Shown here piece after piece: positions 35,693-44,500 of a stretch of 64,000 nucleotides of DNA. This DNA is from Lujinxingia vulgaris (GTDB lineage Bacteria > Myxococcota_A > Bradymonadia > Bradymonadales > Bradymonadaceae). The DNA is taken from contig NZ_VOSM01000006.1 in assembly GCF_007997015.1 (NCBI RefSeq), positions 62,001 through 126,000 on the forward strand, given 5' to 3'. Positions within the stretch are counted from its first letter, which is position 1; each line of letters opens with the position of its first letter. A program made the position numbers and the translations under genes. Under the pieces are notes generated by a model, which ran no database searches, was not told where the DNA came from, and worked only from the letters and a program-made list of their open reading frames with translations.

Positions 35693-36475
35693 ATGGGTAT
35701 GAAGATCGGGCAGTCGGCAGCACCTGAGGCGCGGGCGGGAGAGAAGTCGGCGACGTCACTTGCCGGGGCAAAGGCTGCGCGTCGGGGTGGGGACCCCGGG
35801 GCGTTTGCGGCGTTGTTGAAGGAAGCGCCGATGAAGGATTCAGCGATAAAGGATGCTCCTTTGAAAGACGGCGTGTTGAAGGATGCTCCTCTGCTCGATG
35901 AGGCTGCGGGGCTTGCGGGTGAGCAGGATGCCAGGCTGGAGGGGGATTATTACGAGCGGGCGGTGGAGCAGGGGGCGGTGCAGCGGGGGGACAAGGGGTG
36001 GAGCGATGCCGGCGTACAGGCCCGTGGCGGCGCGCAGAATGGCGAGGAGACGCAGGGGGCGAAGGCCGGCTCGGAGGAGGGCTGGGAGGGGGGCGATGTG
36101 AGAGGTGAGGAGGATGCGGCGGTGGTGGTCGAGGAGGGTTTTCAGCCGGAGCGCGGGGTGGTGGAGGTGGGTGAGGCCAAAAGCGAGGAGGTTGGCGGGG
36201 GGCCGGCGGAGCTCGGGGAGATCGTGGAGGCGATGGTCAAGGCCGCCCAGGTTGGCGAGGACGCCCAGGGGCGAAAGGTGATGTTTTTGGAGCTGGATGT
36301 GCCGGGGCGGGGGACGTTGCGGGTGAGGCTGCTCAAAGAGCACGACGGGTACGCGGTGCGGATGCGGGCCAGCGATGAGGGGCTGGCCCGGGAGCTTTTG
36401 AGCAGCCAGTCGGAGATGGTGCGCGGCGCCGGGGCGCGCGGGGTGCGCTTAAATGCGGTGGAGATTGTGACGTAG
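35693..36475 (+). CDS. SctP/FliK-like type III secretion needle- or hook-length protein (probable)
   Basis: The 260-residue protein has a long disordered N-terminal region containing short repeats (MKDSAIKDAPLKDGVLKDAP, residues ~47-68). The compact C-terminal domain (KVMFLELDVPGRGTLRVRLL, VRMRASDEGLARELL, MVRGAGARGVRLNAVEI) resembles the hook-length/ruler domain of FliK and SctP. The next gene is a clear SctQ homologue, which supports the call; the sequence match alone is modest. The start has AGGAGG 4 nt upstream; an ATG two codons later is also possible. Confidence 0.55.
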   Translation: MGMKIGQSAAPEARAGEKSATSLAGAKAARRGGDPGAFAALLKEAPMKDSAIKDAPLKDGVLKDAPLLDEAAGLAGEQDARLEGDYYERAVEQGAVQRGDKGWSDAGVQARGGAQNGEETQGAKAGSEEGWEGGDVRGEEDAAVVVEEGFQPERGVVEVGEAKSEEVGGGPAELGEIVEAMVKAAQVGEDAQGRKVMFLELDVPGRGTLRVRLLKEHDGYAVRMRASDEGLARELLSSQSEMVRGAGARGVRLNAVEIVT

Positions 36476-36535
36476 GTCGAGGGGATCGGGGCCCTGTGGT
36501 GGGTGTGAGGTGATCAAGGATGGTCAACGAAAGAG

Positions 36536-37963
36536 ATGAGGTCTGAGGTGGATGAGAAGACGCAGTTGCTGGAGTTGCCGGGGTGGTTTCAGGAGATGCG
36601 CAGGGAGCATCAGGCCCGGGCTGACGATGAGCCGACGGTGGTGGTCTCCGAGGCGCTGGAGGCGGTGACGGTGCGGGTGGAAGCGGTGGCCGGCCCCGGG
36701 AGGCCGGCGCGGGCCGGGGTGGAGGAGGCCGGCGCGGATGAGGCGACGGTGACGATGCCTTCGCTCGACGCGAAGACGCGTCCGGTGATCGATGCTGCCG
36801 CCGCCGGGGAGGCCGCGCATCGGCGCGTGAAGGCGGTGCAGGCCACGCGCGAGGTGCGGCCCTGGGACCGGATGCGGCTGGCCTCAGTGACGCAGGCCCA
36901 GGCGCGGGCGCTGGCGGATTTTGTGGAGGTGCTCGGCGGGGAGCGGATGAGCGCGGAGGTGCTCCGGGGTATGGAGGGCTCGATCGCCGAGGGTTGGCGC
37001 GGGGTTGGGAGGGCCCGGGTGGGGGTGCATTGGGACGATGATGGGGAGGTGTTGAGTGGCGGGGCCTCGACCTGGTGGCGGGTGATGCCGGGGTGGGAGC
37101 GGGGGCTTGTGTGGGTCGACGAGGCGCTGGCGCGTCGGTGGCTCAGCGCGCTGGAGCTGGGGCATCTGGGGGGAGAGCAGGCCCATGGTGCCGTCTGCGC
37201 GGTGCTCGGGGAGGTGTTTTCCGGGGCGATGCGCCGCTGCGGTTGGCCGCAGGTGACCTGGGGGGTGAACCCTTTGCCGGGGCGGGCGAAGGTGGAGCTG
37301 ATGCGGGCGTCGAGGCCGCCCTATGTGGCCTGGGTGCTGGAGGTGGAGCATGGCGGGGTGCGCGGTCAGCTGCGCCTGGCGATGCCCTGGTCACTTGTGC
37401 GGATGGTACACGGCCAGCTTCGTGCCCCGGCGGTCGAGGTGGCGCGCTGGGCTGCGATCCCCGGGGTGGGCCGACTCAGTGTGGGGCGAGTGGGGTTGAG
37501 GTTGGAGGAGGCGCGAGGGCTGGGGCCGGGTGATGTGGTGGTGATGGGAGGGGAGGTTGGCAGGGGGGAGGAGGTTCGCTTTGAGGCGCAGCTGAGTTTT
37601 GGCCCGCGGGCGCGCTGGGCGGGGGCGCTGCGGGCGGGGGAGGGCGGTGCGTGGATGTTTGAAGTGGGTGAGGCGCAGGACGCTGAGCCTGAGGAGAGCA
37701 CGACGACAAACGATGATGACACCCGGGAGGATGCGATGAGTGAAGCTGTGGAGCGTGCGGAAGTTGAGGTGGAGGTTGTGGTGGGTGAGGTGCGCATGGC
37801 GCTCGGGCAGCTCAGCCGCCTAATGGTGGGGCAGGTGCTGGAGACGGGGGCGCCGGTGGGCGGGGCGGTGCGGCTGATGGTGGGAGAGCGGGAGGTGGCC
37901 CGCGGGGAGCTTGTGGAGGTGGAGGGGAGGCTGGGAGTGCGTGTGGAGCAGGTCGGCTCCTGA
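36536..37963 (+). CDS. sctQ: Type III secretion cytoplasmic ring (C-ring) protein SctQ
   Basis: The 475-residue protein ends in a SpoA (FliM/FliN C-terminal) domain, residues ~410-475 (VVVGEVRMALGQLSRLMVGQ, GELVEVEGRLGVRVEQV). SctQ proteins form the cytoplasmic sorting platform of type III secretion systems. The central part (~100-340) has beta-strands consistent with the SctQ middle domain. An acidic linker rich in Glu, Asp and Thr precedes the SpoA domain. An internal start inside this gene is annotated separately. The upstream gene is SctP-like; no export apparatus, ATPase or secretin gene lies in the window. Confidence 0.8.
   Translation: MRSEVDEKTQLLELPGWFQEMRREHQARADDEPTVVVSEALEAVTVRVEAVAGPGRPARAGVEEAGADEATVTMPSLDAKTRPVIDAAAAGEAAHRRVKAVQATREVRPWDRMRLASVTQAQARALADFVEVLGGERMSAEVLRGMEGSIAEGWRGVGRARVGVHWDDDGEVLSGGASTWWRVMPGWERGLVWVDEALARRWLSALELGHLGGEQAHGAVCAVLGEVFSGAMRRCGWPQVTWGVNPLPGRAKVELMRASRPPYVAWVLEVEHGGVRGQLRLAMPWSLVRMVHGQLRAPAVEVARWAAIPGVGRLSVGRVGLRLEEARGLGPGDVVVMGGEVGRGEEVRFEAQLSFGPRARWAGALRAGEGGAWMFEVGEAQDAEPEESTTTNDDDTREDAMSEAVERAEVEVEVVVGEVRMALGQLSRLMVGQVLETGAPVGGAVRLMVGEREVARGELVEVEGRLGVRVEQVGS
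37736..37963 (+). CDS. Internal translation product SctQ-C (predicted)
   Basis: An in-frame ATG at 37736 lies 5 nt after a GGGAGG ribosome site (37725-37730), directly after the acidic linker of sctQ. Translation from it would give a 75-residue protein that is just the SpoA domain. Alternative products of this kind are known for SctQ homologues in Yersinia (YscQ-C) and Salmonella (SpaO short form), where they assemble with full-length SctQ. The site and frame are seen directly; expression is inferred. Confidence 0.6.
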   Translation: MSEAVERAEVEVEVVVGEVRMALGQLSRLMVGQVLETGAPVGGAVRLMVGEREVARGELVEVEGRLGVRVEQVGS

Positions 37964-38041
37964 GTCGCATTGCGCCGTGAGCGTACGGCATCGGTTTCTG
38001 CTCACGGCGCAGTTTATGGCCTCTGTTTTCCGATCGTCGTC

Positions 38042-39307
38042 TCAGTCTTTGGAGGCGCGCTGGTGGTGGAGGCGAGCGATGGCCTCGGGGACGTCGATCT
38101 CATCGGTGGCTTCGATGGGGGTATCGTCGGTGGTGTCGTCGCTGCGATCGATGGCATCGTGGAGGGATTGAGCGCGGAGCTCGCGGAGCGAGTCGAGGGC
38201 GACGTCGCTTTCGACGGTCTGGCGGAGTTGATCGAGCTCCACCTCGGGGATCTCGAGGGCGTCGATGTCCACGTCGGCCTGGAGGTGGGAGAGGGCGCGG
38301 TCGAGGCGTTCGCCCTGGAGGTTGGGGGAGGAGATGTTCTGGAGGGTGGCCTGGCGATCGAGGGGATCGCCGAGCAGGGCGTCGAGGTCGATCTCTCCGC
38401 TCTGGAGGATGGTGGCCGGTGATATCTCGGCGCGAGTGGGGTGGGTGTGGGTCAGCGGGGAGGTGTGCTCGGATGTGCTGCGCGCTGGCGAGGGCATCTC
38501 GGCGGGGAGGTCGCGGGATTCGAGATCGAGAAGGGTGGCCCAGCCCTCGGGGCGGTGGCTTGCGAGGTAGGTGATGGTGGCTGTGTTGTGGTCTGCACGC
38601 AGCCCGATCTGCAGGTGGTTATGCGGGAGGATGGCGTCTCGGAGCCGGGCCGGGAGCAGATCGAGATCGGTGGCAAGCCAGCGGTGGCTGGGGCTGTGCG
38701 GTGCATAGAGCAGGGGGAGGTCGGCGGCATCGATGGGGGCGTCCCACATCAGCGCGGAAGCGCTGTGAGCGAGGCGCGCGAGGTGGGCGCGGCTGTGGGG
38801 ATCGTGGGGAGGCTGAAGATGAATCAGCGGCACACTGGAGGGCGCGATCGGCGGTACTGGTGAGACGTAGAGGAGAAGTTCGCGGGGAAGTCGCGTGGTC
38901 AGCCAGAGGAGTAGGCTCTGGCGCGGGGGGGCGGTGGGGCTGAAGATCAGCCCGTTGATCGGGGAGCTGAGCCGGGGGCGGAGCAGCTCGCGGGTATTCT
39001 GGGCCAGGGGGCAGAGCGCGATGTCGGGCCGGGGTGTGAGCAGCGCAAAGGGTTGGGGGGAGCCGGGCAGAGGTTGAATCCACCAGCGGGTCAGGCAGCT
39101 GGAGGGGCCGCGGGCGTCGAGGTGCTCCAAGATGCGGTTGACGGTGGCCGGCAAGAGCGGGGTGTTCTGGAAGGAGAGCGTGCCGGCCTGTTCGAGGTGC
39201 CAGTGGCCATCGGGGCGCAGGATGATAAGGGAGGTCTGCGGATCAGCCAGGGCCTGTGCCAGGGCGGGGAGCGAGCGGATGTCGGCGTCGAGCGAGGAGG
39301 AGGTCAT
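38042..39307 (-). CDS. Hypothetical protein, possible degenerate secretion-ATPase fold
   Basis: The 421-residue protein has no signal peptide. Residues ~95-240 run parallel to PilT/CpaF-type secretion ATPases: LLRPRLSSPINGLIFSPTAP sits where LSGGTGSGKT should be, and SPSHRWLATDL sits where the GH-x-x-x-AT-x-H motif should be. The Walker A Lys and the other catalytic residues are missing, so ATPase activity would be lost. The similarity is remote and tentative. The C-terminal ~130 residues are acidic with repeated SGEIDLDALL-like helices. It overlaps the next gene by 4 nt (ATGA), so the two are coupled. It is convergent with sctQ. Confidence 0.6.
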   Translation of the reverse strand: MTSSSLDADIRSLPALAQALADPQTSLIILRPDGHWHLEQAGTLSFQNTPLLPATVNRILEHLDARGPSSCLTRWWIQPLPGSPQPFALLTPRPDIALCPLAQNTRELLRPRLSSPINGLIFSPTAPPRQSLLLWLTTRLPRELLLYVSPVPPIAPSSVPLIHLQPPHDPHSRAHLARLAHSASALMWDAPIDAADLPLLYAPHSPSHRWLATDLDLLPARLRDAILPHNHLQIGLRADHNTATITYLASHRPEGWATLLDLESRDLPAEMPSPARSTSEHTSPLTHTHPTRAEISPATILQSGEIDLDALLGDPLDRQATLQNISSPNLQGERLDRALSHLQADVDIDALEIPEVELDQLRQTVESDVALDSLRELRAQSLHDAIDRSDDTTDDTPIEATDEIDVPEAIARLHHQRASKD

Positions 39308-39774
39308 GGCAGATCGGGGGAGCCGGAGTCGGGAGGAGATGGCGGATCGAGCGGGCTGCTGGAGGGGGAGCCTGGGGTGGTCGCGTCGGGGTCGGTGGGC
39401 TCGGGGCTGTGTAGTTCGGGCTCAAGGGTCAGGCGCACCCGGGTGATCTGGTCGGGGGGGAGATCGAGGTCGAAGCGCTGGGGGATGTGGCCCGGAGCTC
39501 GGAGTTCGAGGCGGTACTGGCCCGGCGCTAGGCTCAAGGTGTGATCGCGCCAGCGGTTGATCACCCCGTGGTAGTCGTCGTTCAAGTAGATCTCGGCGTG
39601 GTCGGGCTCAACTTCGAGTTTGAGCAGCGCCGGGGCATCTTTTGAAGGTGTGGTGGAGGCGTAGTTGGGCGCGCACCCGGCGAAGATAGCAGCGCAGGTG
39701 AGGCTCAAAGCGAAAAGCACGAGCGCAGCGAGACGCGTGGTGATGTGGGTGTGGCTGTGGCCGGGGTGCGGCAT
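39304..39774 (-). CDS. PEGA-domain lipoprotein
   Basis: The 156-residue protein has a signal peptide ending AAIFAGC, then a PEGA-type beta domain (EVEPDHAEIYLNDDYHGVI, LAPGQYRLELRAPGHIP), which often binds surface carbohydrate or protein in exported proteins. The tail from residue ~120 is Pro/Ser/Asp-rich and probably unstructured. Its stop overlaps the start of the downstream gene by 4 nt. It is divergent from the Ig-like lipoprotein gene. Confidence 0.82.
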   Translation of the reverse strand: MPHPGHSHTHITTRLAALVLFALSLTCAAIFAGCAPNYASTTPSKDAPALLKLEVEPDHAEIYLNDDYHGVINRWRDHTLSLAPGQYRLELRAPGHIPQRFDLDLPPDQITRVRLTLEPELHSPEPTDPDATTPGSPSSSPLDPPSPPDSGSPDLP

Positions 39775-39801
39775 GTTTTATCCCTGCGACTGTCGATGTG
39801 G

Positions 39802-39824
39802 TATAAGACCTTACTAAAAGGTCT
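39802..39824. promoter_or_regulatory. Inverted repeat overlapping a TATAAG box in a divergent region
   Basis: AGACCTT and AAGGTCT form 7-nt arms separated by ACTAA at 39806-39824. TATAAG at 39802-39807 overlaps the left arm and could be a -10 box. This layout would suit a repressor operator for one or both divergent lipoprotein genes. The function is inferred only from position. Confidence 0.35.
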
Positions 39825-39975
39825 GTGTGGCGGGAAGCGCGGCGAGGGCGGGCATGAAGATGCCGGTTGGGAATGAAATTTGCAGCGTTTTTGAGCCGTG
39901 GCAGGATGTCAACGCGAGCAGAAGTCACGCGCCGGATCACCGGCGGGTGAAGACGATATGAGCATGGAGCGGATA

Positions 39976-41580
39976 ATGCACAAGCCGGGCGTAGTTTCGG
40001 GTGTGATTCTGGGGATGATGGCGCTGCTACTGGCGGGGTGTCCCTCCGATGATGTGGTGGTGTCGTACAGCGATTTTTTCGTGCCCTGGGATATGAGCCC
40101 CTACGAGTTTGACGGGCAGCCCGAGCTGGAGGCGCCGGCGCGCCTGATCTTTGCGGACGTGGCGCCGGGCCAGGTGGAGGTTCGCGATGCGGAGCTGACC
40201 AACGTGGGACGCGCGCGGCTGGCGCTGGATTCGGTGAGCGTGGAGGGGCCCTTTGAGCTGCATTATCCGGAGTTTCTCGACGGTCTTCCCGGAGAGCTGT
40301 TGCCGGGGGAGTCGGTGCTTGTGCAGGTGAGCTACCGGGCCGAGACCGACGAGGGGGTGCAGGGGGTGATGCGGGTGCGGACCAACGATCCGGAGAAGTC
40401 CGAGCATGAGGTTCAACTTCTGGCCAATACCGATCTTCCCTGCCTGGAGCTCTTGCCGGTGGGACCGCTGCGTTTCGGGATGGTGGAGCGGGGTCGGCCG
40501 GTGGAGCGGGCGCTGCGGGCGACCAACTGCAGCCGCGAGGTGGAGACGCGGGTGTGGGTCGAGGAGCTCGAGGGTGACGACGGCTTTGAGATGGCCGATG
40601 CGGCCGATGCGCGCGGCGAAGAGCGGGTGCTTGCGGCAGGTGAGACGGTGCTGATTCCGGTGACCTTTACGCCGACGGAGTCGCGGGAGTACCGGGGTCT
40701 GGTGCGGTTGAACAGCGATGATCTGCTGGAGCCGCAGCGTGAGGTGGAGCTTGTGGGTGAGGGCGCGCCGCCGGCCTGCCCGATCGCGCAGATCGGGGTG
40801 CGCGGGATCGAGGGGAGCGCCGAGGCGGCGCCGCGCGGGCAGTTTCTGGGACGTCCGCTGGAGACGGTGGAGCTGACCGGGCGCGGGAGCATTGCGGCCA
40901 ACGGTGAGCCGGTGGTGGGCTATGAGTGGACACTGGCGGAGCGACCGGGCGATACGGCGGTGACGCTCGCCGAGAACGGCGATCCCTCGCTGCAGCGGCT
41001 CTACCTGGAGCTTGTGGGCCGCTATGTGGTGGAGTTGCATGTGACGGATGCGGAGGGCACGCGCTCCTGCGAGCCGGCGCGGATGGTGATCGAGACGCGC
41101 ACCGATCGCGACATTCACGTGCAGCTTGTCTGGGATACGCCGCGGGACAGCACCCGCGATGATCGCAGCGGCAGCGACGTGGATCTGCACCTCCTGCGAG
41201 ATGGGCTCGGCGGCGCCTGGAACAGCTCGCCGTGGGACTGCCACTGGCAGAATAAGACGCCGGACTGGGGTCAGCCGGGCGTGACGCGCGATAACCCGGG
41301 CTTGGATATTGATAATGTGACGGGGTGGGGGCCCGAGAACATCAATCTGGATGAGCCGGAGAGCGGGGTGAGGTACCGGGTGGGCGTGTATTATTACGCG
41401 GATCACGGCTACGGGGAGAGCTACGCGACGGTGAGGATCTATCTGGGCGGGGAGCTGCAGCTGGAGATGCGTCGTCGGCGTCTGACCAACCGTCAGTTCT
41501 GGGAGGTCGGGGATATTCGCTGGCCGCAGCAGACCATTGAGATTCAGGATCGGGTGTATGCGGGCTTCCCGAACCTCTGA
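39976..41580 (+). CDS. Lipoprotein with choice-of-anchor/ASH-type Ig-like domains
   Basis: The 534-residue protein has a signal peptide ending LLLAGC. Two abnormal-spindle/Hydin-like Ig domains follow (FADVAPGQVEVRDAELTNVG, VQVSYRAETDEGVQGVMRVR, then LRFGMVERGRPVERALRATN, VTFTPTESREYRGLVRLNS). A PKD-like domain lies near residues 270-380 and a C-terminal domain near 385-534 has SDVDLHLLRDG and a Trp-rich segment. It is probably a surface-exposed structural or adhesive protein. The ATG at 39976 follows GGAG; 39958 is an alternative start. Confidence 0.83.
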   Translation: MHKPGVVSGVILGMMALLLAGCPSDDVVVSYSDFFVPWDMSPYEFDGQPELEAPARLIFADVAPGQVEVRDAELTNVGRARLALDSVSVEGPFELHYPEFLDGLPGELLPGESVLVQVSYRAETDEGVQGVMRVRTNDPEKSEHEVQLLANTDLPCLELLPVGPLRFGMVERGRPVERALRATNCSREVETRVWVEELEGDDGFEMADAADARGEERVLAAGETVLIPVTFTPTESREYRGLVRLNSDDLLEPQREVELVGEGAPPACPIAQIGVRGIEGSAEAAPRGQFLGRPLETVELTGRGSIAANGEPVVGYEWTLAERPGDTAVTLAENGDPSLQRLYLELVGRYVVELHVTDAEGTRSCEPARMVIETRTDRDIHVQLVWDTPRDSTRDDRSGSDVDLHLLRDGLGGAWNSSPWDCHWQNKTPDWGQPGVTRDNPGLDIDNVTGWGPENINLDEPESGVRYRVGVYYYADHGYGESYATVRIYLGGELQLEMRRRRLTNRQFWEVGDIRWPQQTIEIQDRVYAGFPNL

Positions 41581-41583
41581 GTT

Positions 41584-44500
41584 TCAGGAGGGGGGGAGGG
41601 TGGCGCGCAGGGCCCGGGCGCGCCCGTCGAGGCCCAGGCGCTCCAGGTGGTCGAGGGCGATGGAGGCGACCGCCTGTGCGCGTTCATGATCGTGGTGGCG
41701 CAGGCATTGCTCGGTGGTGAGCTCGGCCAGGGCGGCGGTGTCGAGGTTGACCATCCCGGAGCTCACAAGCGCGAGGCTCGCGCGCTGGAGGTGGTGGTCG
41801 AAGGCGTCCCAGTCGGGGGTGTGTGAGGCGCAGGCTGCCAGGGCGATGTGGGCGACGCCGAGGTAACCCGAGACGTTGGCGGCCTGCATGGCTTTGAGGG
41901 CATGCTCGAAGTGGGGCCGGGCCGCCGAGAAGTTGCGCTGTGAGGCCAGGCACATCCCGATGTTGAAACGCATGGAGCCGGTCTGGGAGACGCCGATGCG
42001 CTGAAGGGTGTCGATGGCGAGCTGGTAGAAGTGCAGGGCTTCGCGGGGTTGGTTGAGCAAGCGGTAGATCTCACCGAGGGCGTTGTCGCATTGGGCGACG
42101 CCGTGAAGGTTGCGCGTTTCGTCGTAGAGTTGGCGGGCTTTGTGGGTGGGGTCCAGGGCGTCTCGGGGGTGGTCGCTGGCGAGTTTGACGGCGGCGAGTC
42201 CGAGCCAGCTGGAGGCCTGGTCGGAGGGGGAGTTGGCGCGTTCGGCCCAGGGGAGGGAGCGGTGGTAGGCGTCGGTGGCCTGTTCGAGATGTCCGCGGGA
42301 GTAGTGGAGGTCGGCGAAGAGCTGCAGCGCTTTTGCAAAGTCGCGTGCGACCTCGGAGGAAGCGTCAGGGGTGGCCAGGGGTTTGAGGCGCTCCAGGCAG
42401 GCAGTGGCGAGGTTGAGGCCTGCGCGAACTTCACCGCGGGTGCGCGCGATCACGCCGGCCGAGAAGAGGCGCTGGGCGTCGAGTTGCGGGTCGGCGTGGG
42501 GGGGAAGCGCGTCGAGCAGGGTTTGAGCGGTGTCGGTGTGTCCCTGTTTGGCCAGGGTGCGGGCGCGGCCGGTGGTCAGGCGCAGGTGGATGGCGTCATC
42601 GTGCTCGCTGAGGTTGTTGAGCGCGTCTTCGGCCAGATCGAAGAGCTGCAGGGCGCTGGCGAAGTCGCTGGTGAGGCGGTTGTGTTCGGCGGCGCGGAGC
42701 AGGGGCTCCAGCGCGGCGGTGTGGAGGCCGGCGGCCAGCAGGTGGCGGCCGATGCGGGCGTCGAGCTCGGGGGTGGAGTCGGGGAAGATGGCCTGCAGAG
42801 CGCGGGCGCAGTGAAGGTTATGGGTGCTCCAGCGATCGTGCTCATGGGCCAGGCGTTGGAGCGATTCGCGCAGCGCGCCGTGCAGAAAGCGCCAGCGGTT
42901 GGGGTCGGCTTCTGCCAGGCGCGCCAGGGTGAGGTGTTCGAGAAGTTCCGGGGGGATGGTGACGCCGGCGTTGAAGCAGGCGGCGCGCCATTCATCCGGG
43001 TCGATGTCCTGGCCCAGTGCGGCGGCGATCTCCAGGGCGAAGAGGGCGTCTTTCTCGCGGGTCGAGCCCAACGATGCGATGAGCAGTGAGACGCGGTCGC
43101 GCAGCAGCGCGTCGATGGAGTCGGGCAGCGGCGCCTGCTCGCCGGGGCGAAGGTGGAAACCTTCGGGGGAGGGAGTGAGGATGTCGCGAGCGACCCAGTC
43201 GCCGACAAGCTGTACGGCAAAGAGGGGGTTTCCGCGGGTGCGGTCGACGAGCTCTTCGATAAGATCGCTGTCGAGGCCGAGCAGGTGCTGGACGAGGGTG
43301 CGGTGGTCGTCTTCGGCCAGGGGCTCAACCTCAAGGGCGGTGGTGCGGGGATGATCTTTGAGGCGGTCGAGCAGCAGCGCCTCGTCGGGGCGTGTGGCCG
43401 CAAGATCGTCGCGGGAGGTGGCGACGATGAGGGTGGGAGGAGCGAGCTCGTCGGGGAGGTCGAGCAGAAAGAGGGCAAAACGCAGGGTGTCGAGGCCGTA
43501 GTGGACGTCGTCGAGGTGGAGGACGAGGGGGCGGTGAGGGAAAAGTCGTTTGAGGGTGCGGGCGATCAGGGCGTAGCGCTGCCCGGGGCTTGCCTGGGCT
43601 GCGTGGTGGTCGCGGTGGCGATCTCCGGGGTCGCTTAAGCTGGCGAGTTCGATGCAGTCGGCGAGCTCGTCGGGGCCCAGGGGGCCCGTGCGGCTGAGGG
43701 TGTCGCGCACGCGCTCGATGCGGGCGTCGTGGGGGAGGTTATGGGAGCGGAAGAGGTCGTTGAGCAGCGCGGGTAAGCCCTGAAGTCGGGAGGCGATGGG
43801 GCTGTGCGGGGCGTGCACATCGAAGGCGACGCCACGCTCGTGGGCGCGCTGGCAGAGCCAGGTGGCCTGGCGGGTTTTGCCCACGCCGGAGGGGCCGCTG
43901 AGCACAAGCGCGCGCGGTGTGGCGGTGGTGTGAACCTCGCGCAGCGCGCGCCAGAGGGCGTCGCGGGCCGGGATGCGGTCGACGAGCGGGATGGGGCGAA
44001 GTCCGAAAAGACCAAGGCCGGTGCCGCGGAGGTGGTCGGGGCGCAGGGCGACGCGGTCGCGGGGGGACTCCCAGGTGGGTGGGAAGAGCGGGCCGTGAGC
44101 GTGGGTGTGGGAGGTGTCGAGGGGGCCGCGCGGGAGGTCTTGAGGCGTGTGGAGGGCGGCGGTCTCTAAGAGGGCGGTGAGGGTGGCGTCGAGCTCGGTG
44201 GGCTCTCCGGGGGGGGCGGAGGTCGGGCGTAATGGGGTGGTGGGGATCGAGGGCAGAGGTGGGGCGGGGGAGGCGTCGCTGAGGCGCTCCAGATCGAAGG
44301 CGGCGTCGGCGGCGAACTGGTAGCGATCGGCGTGATGTTTGGCCAGCAAACGCCCGATCCAGGCGCCGAAGGGGGCGGGAAGATCGGTGTCGGTCTCCAG
44401 CGGCGGCAGAGGCAGGTGCAGGTGGGCGTGGAGGATGTCTTCGGTGGTGGCGCCGGAGTAGGGCGGGCTGCCGCTGGCCAGCCAGAAGGCCAGACATCCC

